Of a DNA stretch of 64,000 nt, positions 1-11,591 are shown in pieces. The stretch's first letter is position 1, and each line of letters begins with the position of its first letter. Origin of the DNA: Auanema rhodensis (taxonomy: Eukaryota > Nematoda > Chromadorea > Rhabditida > Rhabditidae); contig OZ059899.1 in assembly GCA_964057225.1 (NCBI GenBank), positions 13,056,001 to 13,120,000 of the forward strand, read 5' to 3'. The notes beneath the pieces were generated by a model. The model had not been told where the DNA came from and searched no databases. It was given only the letters and a program-made list of their open reading frames with translations. The translations under genes were made by a program, and so were the position numbers.

Positions 1-852
1 GAATATGAATAGATTATGAGCAAATGCTAACACAACCGTTTTGTGAAACTGAAGATCAAAAAATAAAAATACACGTGATAGCAGAATGAAGGTTGGCAGA
101 ATGCCATTCCAAAAGAGGGAGGAGGGATGGAAGTAAGCCTAGGTGAACTGAAAATTAGGTAAAATTTGGAAATTTTCTATTATCTATTATATTAACATAT
201 ATGATATAATCTAATCTATTAATCAATTATATAGAAATGAAATAAATTATTAAACAGCTATATTGCTCTATAGCATGATAAAACATTCTAATTTTTGTAC
301 TTCATAAGCAAAAAAAAATTACAAATGAGGGGGCGGATAGAAGAGAAAAGGAAGGGTGGCAAAGGGAGTTGATGATAAATAATAAGAAAATATAAGATTA
401 AAAGGATGTAAGATCTTTATAATCATAACAGTTAATTATAAATTTATAAATTGAGAAAGGAAATGAATTAGATGAAAAGTACAACAAAGAATTCAATTGA
501 AAACGAATCAAAATGTTTCAAATATACTGGAAGAAGGAAGAAAATCTTAGAGTTCAGAGAAATCGGCTCAGAACAGGCAAAAACCTTGAATACGTGAGTC
601 AAAAGATCCATATTCAGATCTAAATGGTCAGATTCATTTGAGAGAACAAAGGATAACTTAATTAGTTGGTTATTTTCAGAATAATTTTCAATCTAATTTT
701 ATATTTTCATTGAATATCATAGGACATATTCGACGGTAAGACTGAAGAAGTAGAATCTTTTATCAAAGAAAAGAATGGAAAGAAGTATGAGATGTATTTG
801 AGATGTCACATCTAATACGAAATTATATTCTCTCTCAATCTCTCCACCTCCC

Positions 853-862
853 TCCCTCTCTC

Positions 863-906
<44 letters not shown>
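853..906. repeat. CT/GA microsatellite
   Basis: An almost uninterrupted CT dinucleotide tract on the plus strand, with CCCT interruptions. Shorter GA runs follow at about 967-1000. Confidence 0.9.
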
Positions 907-909
<3 letters not shown>

Positions 910-1269
910 ATTGGAATGTGTGAAAAAATATGAAAGCAAGAGAGGTAAATCAACGAGCAGAATAAGATAGAGAGAGAGGTGAAGAGATAGAGAGAGAGAA
1001 AGAATATGATGGAAGATAGAGCTTGGAGTTTGATAGAGTAGGAGTGAAATGTGTTTGAGTAAAAAGAATTCAGAGAGAAATACTTTAAGGATGACATGTT
1101 GACACTCAGGTTTTCAACAAACATAACATGTCTATAACATTATATAAAGAAACAAATTAAAAGCTTGTTATTAGACATGAAAACAGCTACTGTATGAGAA
1201 ATTACAAACATTGTTTTGAGAATATAATAATTTTTTTGTCATTATGAATATAAGATATATGAGCTAAGG

Positions 1270-1320
1270 CTCACTCACTCATTCCTTTATTCACGTACTC
1301 ACTCACTCACTCACTCACTT
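1270..1320. repeat. CTCA tetranucleotide repeat
   Basis: Imperfect tandem copies of CTCA/ACTC, interrupted around 1282-1297. Confidence 0.8.
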
Positions 1321-1387
1321 ACAGAGAGAAGGATATAGAAAAGGCATAGAGAATCCTAACACAACCAACCATCATCGTCAACGACCG

Positions 1388-1390
<3 letters not shown>

Positions 1391-1436
<46 letters not shown>
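1391..1436. repeat. CT microsatellite
   Basis: A pure (CT)n tract of about 23 units on the plus strand, ending just before an ATG at 1439. Confidence 0.9.
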
Positions 1437-1439
<3 letters not shown>

Positions 1440-1560
1440 GTTTTTATATCTGTTTTTGAAAAGGAAGAGTTCATCATCATCAAGAGCTCTTCCAAAAGAT
1501 ATTTTGTCCCCTAAAGCAAACGTAGTTTCAGAGATTTAATCACAGAGAAGAATATTTCCA

Positions 1561-1902
1561 ATGGCTACTCCGTATTTGGCTGCCGGCTATGTACATGAAT
1601 GAATTTTCAAAGAAAAATAATCGTCTATTGCATCTCATTCCACACATACACACAGATAGATGGATACTATGTATACTCACATATACAGATATTCTAACCT
1701 CCCTCTATCTATCAATTTTAAATTAACTAAAGATTTTCTTCATTTTCATATTAGATAATGACGTCGATGGCCAAGGAAGTAGCCTGCCATCTATTTAGTA
1801 CTACTGCTTCTGCTACTGGTGGTAGCGGCTACTCGCCTACTGATGCTGCTGATACGGCCAGCAAATGTTTTGGTGCAGAACTTGAAACTCAAAATTTGAC
1901 AA
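1561..1902 (+). other. Possible 5' exon pair of an unknown gene
   Basis: An ATG at 1561 opens MATPYLAAGY, followed by a GTACAT donor-like site. A pyrimidine-rich acceptor near 1754 then leads into a balanced-codon frame that begins with a second ATG at 1758 and runs about 48 codons to a possible GTGGAAG donor near 1903. Codon composition is richer in GC than the flanks, which suggests coding. Read through, the second exon alone would give a protein of about 59 residues. No family was recognised, and no downstream exon on this strand was found before the oppositely oriented SAC1 gene. It may be spurious. Confidence 0.22.
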
Positions 1903-2195
1903 GGTGGAAGTCTTCTCTCAAATATCAGCATAATTGAAAAGCTTGATTGAGAAGCTCATAGCTCATGTGTAGATTGCAAAAGTAATTTGCCTTTTCAGTT
2001 CAGAGAGGATCATTGACAATGTTTTTTGATTTAGTATTTACATGAACAATTATCTACCTTATAAACTAGCTTATTTCAAAAGTTTAAAAGATTAATATAT
2101 CCTTATATTGATATAACATCCACTAATTCTATACTTATGATTGAAACCATAATGTTACTTCAGAATTATAAAAGGAAAAATAAGAAAATACTAAC

Positions 2196-2199
2196 ATCT

Positions 2200-2283
<84 letters not shown>

Positions 2284-2340
2284 TTCTCTCTCCCTCTCTC
2301 TCTCTCTTCTCTCTCTTCTCTTTTTTTTCTCTCTCTCTCA
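2196..2340. repeat. Long CT microsatellite
   Basis: The longest CT tract in the window: about 80 bases of pure (CT)n followed by CT-rich sequence with TTCT and CCCT interruptions. Confidence 0.9.
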
Positions 2341-3393
2341 CGTAAATATGAAGAAATAAGTTTTCTTTCTCTTCAGTATTCAACAAGCCTATTCTTTTCT
2401 TTATTTCGCTGTTCTTTTTTTCTTCTTATCTTATACTGCTAACAACATTTTACCATAGTCAGTTTAGATCAAATCTTTCAGCCGGTAATGTTAAAGAAAA
2501 AAAGTTTTTTCAAGTGGAAAAAAGCTTTGAAAAGGAAAAAACCCGGACACAAAGTCTAGAAAAGAAAAACCTTCAGAGCATGACTTTGCCTTCACTTAGA
2601 CAACTTAAAATCAAAAGGATTCCGCAGTCGGACATCATAATCGTGTAAACGGATGATTGACGTGAATAACCAAAAATCAGAACTCTCATCTGGGCTCATC
2701 GAAGATTTCAAACGAATCAAAATCCTTTTTTTTTCATTTTAAACGATAAGTTATATGTAGAGCTTCATTCGTTTTGTGATATGTTCAAGTAAGAGATCGT
2801 TCAGTCATGTTAAGTCAAGTTAAGAAAGCATTTGCTATATATCCGCACTCCATGTTTCAGTTTTTGCTCTGAAACACCAGATTGTTCAACTTTGACTTGT
2901 TCACTCAGTTCATTCATGTCATTTAAGAGTATTCTTAGATCTATTTTACTGTAACTCCAAAGTATTTTTGGTAACAACTTATTCCACTTGTCAATTCAAA
3001 AGAAGTATACAGCCTCTAAGCAATCAAAGACTTGCGGCTGTCAGAATCATGAAGTACAAGCATTTGGAGAACTGGAAAACTGCTTCATTGCCACATAACT
3101 ACATGGGAAATGAGTTGAAGCATTATTTTATTTAAAAAAAGGAAAAATAAAGGCGAATTCTGATAAGTCTGCAGCAATCTACAATACAATTATGAAAAGG
3201 CATGTTACAAAATTAATAAATTAATGCACAATACTAGAAATAAATAAATAACAAGTTGAATAATATAAACAACACTACCCAGTTTCAACCGATTATCACA
3301 AATTACAGCACATCCTTTTGCACCTTAAATCATTGCCGATTATGAATATATAGCATGTGTTAATTTTTTTTTCTTATATAGATCAAGCTCATT

Positions 3394-5916
3394 CTAATCT
3401 TTCTTCAATTTTGGCACATTCACAAATTCCTCTCCATTAAGGAAAATGAACATAACGCAGAATACGAATACAAGAAGCCAAAACAATGTGGCCGAAATGT
3501 TTTCTGAAAGAAAATTTTTGGATTGCAGACGATGTTTGAAGCTTGTAATTGCTGTATACCTGCTACTAAAACGCAGAGAACGGTCATAGCCATGGCAAAC
3601 AAGGCAGCCAACAAAGCTAATCCATTCTGATCCAGAGCAATTAGGGTTGTTTCGAGTGTTGAAGGCAAGTTACTAGGATCAACAACAAAATTTCCAAGGA
3701 AGAGATCAATGGCATCCTGAAATATCAATTCTTCTAATTAGATGATTGCAGATAGAAAGCTTTTTTACCTGTCGGTATCCATCTGCAAAATTGTTTCTGA
3801 AGTAACGAGTAATTGCATTCACTCCGTCATTTAATGCTCCTTGATAGGTTCTTTTGCCCAACCTTGTGAAATCCGCCTAGATAATTGATGATCTATGAAA
3901 TCGGAAGATTTTGCACAAACCTTTAGAGCTCCAGTTCCAGCATATTGTCTACTGCATTCGTCTCCATTATCAGCCCACACTTTAAAATAAACAATATGTA
4001 AAAGCTAATTAAGGACACTTACAGTTCTTAAAGGAAGCTTCCAAGTTATCGATAAGTTCGACCTTTTGACCAGGATACATGATACCCAAAACTTGAAGCT
4101 GGTCCGTTAAAGATTCCCGAGCAAGCATACATTGAATAACATTGGTTCTAAATATAATATCTTAATGTGATCTTCTCATAAAGTGTCAAAACCTATCCAA
4201 GCAATCCATGCAATTGGTTCTGAAAAATCCTGTTTGGCCTCGACTGAATTCATGATCACTCAAGGAAGATGCAAAGAATCTAAAATTTTAATTCAAGGAA
4301 TTCACTTAACACACTGCCAATCATACCCAAATTCATTGATTTCGGCTCGAAGCTGTTCTTTAAGAATTGAAACACGTTCCCATTGCATGGCTTTGCATTC
4401 TTTGTGGAAATCGAAAGGATTATACCGAACAAATGACAAATTGGCTTGTTGGCACACACGCTCTAATTCACTACCAATGCGCTTCTCACGTCCTTTAGTG
4501 TTAATCAAGCTGACAATGACCTTAACAAGAACAATATTAAGTTCTTATAAATACAGAATAACATACATGTTTTCCTCCATATTGCTTTCTTTGATTTTCA
4601 AAATGTCTCACGTAAGCTTGAAGTTGATCATCATAAGGCTTCATGAATGGAGTAGGTTGCCATTTCAAGTTTGGTTTTTGAGACCAAAACAAAGGAATTG
4701 ATCCTCTTGTCTAAAAATGAAAATTCAGATATTAAAACTTCAAAAACCAAGAATAACCTGTAGGAAAGAAGTCAATTTCCTGTCATTATCTTTGTACATT
4801 TCAACAATTTGTTCGGTTTCAACATAATTAGCAGGATTTCCATCAGGACTTACACCTCTTTTGTAAAAACGAACTCCAGCTCTAAATGCGAAAGTGTCAT
4901 AAGCATGGAATTTAGATTACAGTACCTATGCACACTTCTTCTCGAAATTAAGATGACTTTGAAATCTTGACCATTAAGATTATCAGCAAATTCGCCATAA
5001 AATCCATGAATTACTGGGAGGCAGTAGCGAGCAGTCTGTAAAAATACTAATATATTCAAAGTAATTTCCAAAAAGCATACCCCATTAACAGATCTGATCA
5101 AAGATAAAAGGTGATTGTTCCATACAAATCGCTCATCCGACTAAAATATTGAATTAAATTCAAATTAAAACATGAAACATACTCTGTCAATCATGCTTCT
5201 TAAACGAAATTCTGGTGATGTATTTTCACTCAACCATTGTAAAGAACGAGATAAGTCTAAGCTTTGAGAAAAGTAAAAACCACCAGTTGAAAGTACAGTT
5301 TGAATCATTTCAGTAAAGAGACGATTATACCAAATCTATTAAAATAGTTAGGAAAACATACTTGTTTCTAATATCAAACCTGTTTTTCAGTAAGATGGAG
5401 AAGAGTTTTCTTGAACGGAATGACTTCAGTTTCAGTTATTGTCCAAATATTATGTCCATTGAAGGAACCTACTTGCTTAGCTTTTTTTATGACAATTAAT
5501 GCCATTCCTATAATATTGTTGATGAGGATATATGAATACGTTATGAGTGTGAGATACCAGAAACAAGCTGTATAGTTCCTAAAACTCCATGTATTAAATG
5601 CAGATCTGTCTGAGCGAGAGGTATTCTATTAACATTGGCATCTGAAGTTATACAATTTTTAAAATTTGCACATAAAAATAACCTTACCTCCTAGCTTCAC
5701 AGTATTATAATGTCTATCAATTTCAACATAGGAGGATGATAGCAAGCCACCTTCCCGATCCCTTGGTTCCAAATAGAACTTTTCGGAATTTATATATCTG
5801 AAGCACAAATAAACAAAAAATGATAATAGAGATTAAGTAATTAATAACAAGCAAAAACAAACAACTTACAGATTGAAACTTTCGTATATATCGGAGTTGA
5901 AAGGCTCTTGAGCCAT
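3394..5916 (-). CDS. SACM1L: SAC1 phosphatidylinositol phosphatase
   Basis: This is an ER/Golgi membrane phosphatase that removes phosphate from PI4P and other phosphoinositides. I could assemble sixteen exons (first 5916-5870, last 3503-3394) that join in frame to 603 codons, close to the usual length of about 590. The Sac domain fills the N-terminal two thirds. The catalytic CX5R motif reads NCMDCLDR and is split by an intron (4279-4193 to 4147). [10 protein letters not shown] and [16 protein letters not shown] are family hallmarks, and [11 protein letters not shown] precedes the membrane part. Two hydrophobic segments lie near the C-terminus. The final KLKKD fits the KxKxx COPI retrieval signal, as in the human enzyme. 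The start is chosen because an acceptor-like CTTTCAG lies 6 nt upstream. The phase of exon 10 requires a GTGTGT donor at 4314. Confidence 0.95.
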
Positions 5917-6535
5917 TATATTCTGAAAGAATAACTTATGTCAACCAAAGATACAACAAGACAATAAATTAAATCGAATTAGTGAAATGTCCGTAATAAT
6001 CGTGAGAGTATGTTACTAGAAACTGTCAAATAAAAATTGACAGCGACAATTGTATATTTGCATTGTAAACATTGTAGAACCAACACATTCCAAAGGCAAT
6101 ATATATAAAGTTTCAAAGGATGAAAATGACGTTTAACATTACATTGTGAGCTAAATTAGTTTTTTCTTAAGCATTTCACAAAACAATGTAATTTTAACTT
6201 GAATATTTCATAGCCACACCATGAACAACCGACGCGTACGTCAAACACACCAAAAATACGTCATTCTTGAAATTCAAATAAATTTTACATGCTTTTCAAA
6301 AATTTACTTTTTTATGTTGAACCATATCAAATCATCGGATATATTAGTAGTAGAATATTATTCGAGTTCAAAACTGAAATAATTGATAAAACTATATCAG
6401 TTAATCATAAAATCAATAGAAATTAAAAAAGCTTATCACATAACTTATCGCTGTCTCTACACACAATTGTATACAGATTCTCTTTTTCTTATATCATATT
6501 ATGTAGTTATTATCGAAATGTTTCTTTTTAGATTT
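5917..6535. promoter_or_regulatory. Divergent promoter between SAC1 and PGAP3
   Basis: The SAC1 and PGAP3 start codons face away from each other across about 620 bases. The interval holds three CRE/bZIP-like half sites: TGACGT at 6127-6132 and two TACGTCA copies at 6237-6243 and 6257-6263, the last two exactly 20 bases apart. No convincing TATA box was picked out. Function is inferred from position and motif only. Confidence 0.45.
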
Positions 6536-7712
6536 ATGCATGTTTACTTATGTACAGTTATTCTACTTAATAGCCTCTGTGGCTCATATGCATCAATAGG
6601 AGACTTTTCTTCCCACTATCGACAATGTACTAATGAATGCACTGTAAAATTAAGCTGTCCAAATGATTTAAATAAAATTGAATGGTCCTCTTCTGATTGC
6701 TTCAAGTAGGTTCTTGAAATGTTTTGGTTTTTTATCTGATTTTTAAAGATGTCGTTATCAATGCATGTGGAACACTGTAGATGATTTTAAAGCCCGTAAC
6801 TTGGATATACCTCAATTTCACGGAAAATGGCCTTTTATAGCTTTAGAATTTTTTGGTTTTGGTCCTATAATTCAGGTATTTATAGAAATTATTGTAACTA
6901 AATAGTGTTTTTTTTTGTTATAGGAACCATGTTCAACTATTTTCTCTTTGATGAATTTGTACGCTTATATATCACTTTTCAAGTTTTTACGAAAGTCTAG
7001 ATTTGTTGAATATCGACATATATGGATTGGTTACACAATTGTAGGAGTATTAGCATGGTAAAACCTTATTTCTCAACCTTTTTATGAATTTGTTTAGGCT
7101 TTGTTCGGCCATTTTTCATGCCAGGGATAACTGGATCACCGAATATATGGATTATTTTGCAGCATATGCTTTAGTTTTATATGGTTTTTACGCTTCATTA
7201 CATATTACAATCTTTTCCGGATTTTATTTTCGAGGATCTAAGTAGGTGTCTGAAACAAATAAAACAATACTTATCTTTGTTTAGGTCGTCACTGATAACA
7301 GGAATTATCTTATTACTTATTTACCTTAGACATGTGCGACTTATGCTGGTATGTTGAATTTTTGAAAAATGTTATAACACGTCATTTTCAGGATCATTTT
7401 GATTACGGTTATAACATGGCTTGTTGTATCATTTTATCAATTTTAACGTCTGCTCTCTACCTCATACATTTGATGAAAAGACGACAATCGCGTAAAATTA
7501 TATCTGAATCTGACAAGATTTTGTTGAAAATACTTTTATACTCTATCGTATGTGTCCTTCTTGAAGTTTTTGATTTTCCACCTATATTTTGGTTTATTGA
7601 TGCTCATTCCCTTTTCCACTTGGCCACAGTACCTATTCCACTATGGTTTTCCAAATTCTTATATATCTATAACCAAGAGTATTTAGCAGATCAATTACAT
7701 AAGAAAATCTAA
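6536..7712 (+). CDS. PGAP3: PGAP3/PER1 GPI-anchor phospholipase
   Basis: This is a multi-pass Golgi/ER protein of the Per1 family that removes an acyl chain from GPI anchors during lipid remodelling. Six exons (6536-6705, 6749-6875, 6924-7057, 7098-7241, 7285-7348, 7392-7712) join in frame to 319 residues, essentially the length of human PGAP3. The N-terminus is a hydrophobic signal sequence followed by the Cys-rich luminal region (C-x3-C and CRYQCMW). Next comes KWPFIALEFFGFGPIIQEPCS, then membrane helices containing the family motif HARD in CSAIFHARDNW and the YMDYFAAYA helix. The start at 6536 is preferred over an in-frame upstream ATG at 6518 because a TTCTTTTTAG acceptor-like sequence ends at 6531. 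Confidence 0.95.
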
Positions 7713-7913
7713 TTATGTTGAATTCTTGTTATTCTAGTCAATTTTTTAAAATTAAATCTTTTACTGTACATACTAAGACTGTCCAGTCTTTAACAGGCTC
7801 ATAAATATGCTGGTTTATTACAATGTTTTAAATTTAACAAGGTTTCATCACTTACATATCGATTTGTAATTTATATTGTGAGGATAAGGTCTTGACGTTT
7901 TCATTCCTTAAGG

Positions 7914-10900
7914 ATGACTGACCCAGACTCTAAGAAGTCGGATCTTCCTTTTGGTGCTGATTATGCAAAGTCTAATAGAGCATCCTGTAAAGGATGCAAA
8001 CAGCTAATATCTCAGAATTCGTTAAGATTATCAGCTCGTGAACCGAGTAGATTCTTTGATGGTTTACAAGATAATTGGTAATAAGTTATAGAGTTCCATA
8101 TTTATCTGAACCCTTCTAGGTTCCATTTTAAATGCTTCTTTAAACGTCTGAAGCCTGGAAAGGATCAGATAAATATGGTCTCCATCAAAGGTGTTGATAT
8201 TTTAAAATGGGAAGATCAGGAACTTATCAAAAAGAATATTCTTGAGTTCACAACCGGAGTTAAGGGAGCGACTTTAGACAATCCACAATTTCAAGAAGTG
8301 AAGGCGGAATATTCCAAAACAAACAGGCTTGTGTAATTGAGAAATCACATATTGATGACCTTATGTTCAGAGGGAAATGTGTTAAATGCTCAAAAAAGTT
8401 TGATAAAGGTGAGATTAAGCTCAATTTCGTATCCAGTTACTATCACAAATCATGTTTGCTCGAAACCATCACTTTTGAAGTAAGTATAAATAGTTTATGC
8501 AATTGAGAAATTATGAAATCCATAGGGTGATGTATCAGAAATTGGCGATTTTTCAAGTTTTACATCAGAAGAACAAGAATCGCTTAAAAATTTGGTGAAG
8601 CCTGCTGTTAAAGAGTTAATAAAGTCTGAGGATTTTTTCTAATTTAATTGTATTCAGAGAAAAAACGGCAACTAAGCGAGGAAAGAAAACTGATGCAGAA
8701 TGTGCTCCTAAAAAGGGCAAACTTGACAAAGCTAGCATGGATTTGAAGGTTTTAATTCATTTCAAACTTAAAGTTAAATTATGTTTGCTTCAGAAACAAA
8801 GCGATAAATTTTGGGAGCTGAAGAAGGGATTTACAGAAAACTTAAACAAAGATGATATGATTACTATCCTTGATCATAATCGTCAAAATGTTCAAAAGCG
8901 TCATGCACTCGATACACTTGTTGATTGTGCCATGTTTGGTGCTCCCAGAAGTTGCGAAAAATGCACTGCTGGGCAACTGATTTTCAGGCAATGACGGTTG
9001 TTCCAGATTTCATAAACATAATTAATTTCCAGTCCATCGAAGAGAACATATAGGTGTGATGGAAGCTTGTCAGAGTATACAAGATGTACTTTCGAATCAA
9101 GATACCCACATAGAATAAAGTTCTTAATTCCTGATGATATGAAAAATGAAAATAGTTGGCTTAAATCGGTGAAAACCAACGTAAGTTTAATTCTTTCTTC
9201 TTTTATTATTTAATAAGATCTTTGTAGTTGTTCAAAGAACGTCTGTATGCTGATTTCGAGAATGAAGAAGTAATTGAGTGAGTCATTTACAGTATACCTT
9301 AACTATGATTTTTGCTTTTTCGTCGGGAAAACTTGAAATCCTTCAAAAGTTTGGGAGCAAGATCTATGAAACAGGTTAAAAATGTTAATGATGACGGTAC
9401 TGTAAGCACTGGTAAAGAATATTTCTGAAGTTCATACTTAAACATTTAATTATTTTTGATCCAACATCTTCGAAATCACTTCAAACAGTTAAAAATGGAG
9501 GTGTTGTTGACCCAAATATACCTGGATTTAAGAAATGTCATGTGCACAAAGACGTAAACGGTATTCATATATGATAATTAGAGTATTATAAATCATCATC
9601 ATCATCATCATACTTAGGTTCCTTGTATACTGCTCTCCTTACAATGACAGATGCTTCCTCAAATGCAAATTCGTATTACAAGCTTCAACTTGTAGCACAT
9701 GATGATTCCTTATTCCGGTTCATAATATCTTCTCATTCATGCTTTGATTAAACCTATCCTTCAGTTTCAAATTGTTCCGTGCATGGGGAAGAACTGGGAC
9801 TGAGATTGGAGGAAATACCACACAAGATTTCCGAAATGAAGCTAATGCTGTTAAAGCTTTTGAACAGTTAGTTTTGTAGTTTTGTTGCCCAGAATTTGCT
9901 TGTTTAAGAGTGTTTTTTGAAAAAACAGAAAATCACTGGAAGAATAGAGATGAATTCGAAAAATATCCTGGTTTTCATGATTATGTGAAGACTGATTACA
10001 ATGTGGTATGATTTTGAATATTTTAAATATTTCAAAATATTTCAAAACTTTCAGTCAATTACAAATAATGTGATGGCTGGAGAGAAATCTCTACTACATC
10101 GATCTATCAAAGCAATTATGATGATGATTTTCGATATTGAACGAATGAAAAATACATTGGCGGAATTTGAGGTTTTTAAAGAATTTTTCAGTAATTTACA
10201 GATATCTTATAGATTGACATAAACAAAATGCCTCTGGGAAAGTTATCATCCGATCAAATTAAGAATGCCTACGCTGTTCTAACAGATCTACAGAAGGCAT
10301 CTCTTTGAGTTTTATAAAAAAATAATTAAAATTGTTATTTTTGAGGTTTTGAAAAAAAGAAAAGTTGATCACGACGGCATACTTGATGCTACTAATCGTT
10401 TCTATACTCTTATTCCACATAACTTTGGAATGAAAAAGCCTACACTTCTAAATACCAAAGAATTATTAATGGTTAACTATTTCAAATTCATTTTCTTCTG
10501 TATGTTTAGGAATATTCAGGCTAAATGCTCTATGTTAGATTCTTTGCTTGAATTACAAGAAGCTGTAAGTTTGATTAGCACTACATCAAGTTCCGAAGAT
10601 CCTATTGATGATCATTACAAAAAATTAAAGTGTGAAATGGAGGTATCACGTTCTCAAAATCATTTTTGGATATTTTTTAAACTTAAGTATGTCGAACCTG
10701 ATTCTAATGACTATCAATTAGTACTCAAATATCTTCAAGATACTCATGCTGCCACTCATAACTTCTATACGCTCGAATTAGTGGACGTAAGTTTTATCTA
10801 TTGGAAATAAAACGTTGAAACTACCATATCCCAGGTTCTGAAACTTGACAGAAAGGGCGAAAAAGAAAAGTTCAAAAAAGAGCTTGAAAATAGAGTTTTA

Positions 10901-11591
10901 CTTTGGCATGGATCTGGTACGTTACAAATATGTTAAAATTTAATTTCAATACTATTTTATAGGTGTAACTAACTACGGAGGTATCTTATCTCAAGGACTT
11001 CGAATCGCACCACCTGAAGCTCCTGTGGTATGCAATTTTTTTTAAATGAGAAACATTTTTTGTCATTTTCAGACTGGTTATATGTTTGGAAAAGGAGTAT
11101 ATTTTGCCGACAGAATTTCCAAATCTGCTAACTATTGTCGCGTGGTTTGAACCTTTGTCAATATTTCTTTTTAACTTATTTTCTTGTATTAGACGAGCGA
11201 TGGCCAAGACTGTCTTTTACTTCTTTGTGAAGTAGCTTTGGGAAAGGTTCAAACAGCTACTCAGGCGTTTACCGATGTCAATAACGTTGTGCAACCCGGA
11301 TTTGATTCAGTTCATGGTAATTAAAATCATTATTGATTCTCACACGTTACTTTAACAGGTGTTGGAAGTAATGTTCCTGATCCAGCGGGAGATGTAATAA
11401 CTGCTGAGGGTTATAAAATTCCTCTTGGACAACAGAAAAAGCAAACAGTTTTAGGTGGATCTCTTCTGTATAACGAGTAAGTTTATTCGTTATCGTTTCT
11501 ATGAATTTGCTTTTCTTTCAGATTCATTGTGTATAATGTAGATCAGATTAGGATGCGATATTTGGTCCGTGCTCGATACAATGTCAAATAA
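7914..11591 (+). CDS. PARP1: Poly(ADP-ribose) polymerase, PARP1 type, without BRCT
   Basis: This is a nuclear DNA-break sensor that makes poly(ADP-ribose) from NAD+. I assembled 24 exons that join to 859 codons without a stop. Domains in order: zinc finger 1 ([12 protein letters not shown]), zinc finger 2 ([16 protein letters not shown], with YHKSC), the PADR1/zinc 3 unit ([10 protein letters not shown] then YRCDG), the WGR domain ([13 protein letters not shown]), the helical regulatory domain, and the ADP-ribosyltransferase domain. The H-Y-E triad is present: [20 protein letters not shown] and SLLYNEF, so the enzyme should be active. Only about 40 residues separate zinc 3 from WGR, too few for the BRCT domain of human PARP1. 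Two introns begin with GC (8988 and 10297). The exon 9 acceptor at 9349 is the least certain. The start lies 201 nt after the PGAP3 stop. Confidence 0.95.
9592..9611. repeat. ATC trinucleotide repeat in a PARP1 intron
   Basis: Tandem ATC copies lie just upstream of the acceptor at 9617. Confidence 0.8.

Larger units (their letters stand above)
1..3393. other. Noncoding region with simple repeats
   Basis: No gene can be supported here. The stretch is AT-rich and interrupted by three large CT tracts and one CTCA tract. The long open frames across the tracts are low-complexity Arg-Glu or Ser-Leu readings of the microsatellites. The only coding-like sequence is the doubtful exon pair at 1561-1902, listed separately. 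Part of the right end should be the 3' UTR of the SAC1 gene, whose stop codon is at 3394. Confidence 0.7.

Noticed and set aside
717-1124. Open frame with a long Arg-Glu repeat
   Set aside because: It is a translation of the CT/GA microsatellite; the repeat reads openly in several frames.
2135-2442. Overlapping open frames on both strands, Ser-Leu-rich or Arg-Glu-rich
   Set aside because: Low-complexity reading of the CT tract at 2196-2340; no protein family.
4183-4701. Plus-strand 172-residue open frame
   Set aside because: Antisense shadow of SAC1 exons 9-11, which have catalytic motifs and consistent splicing.
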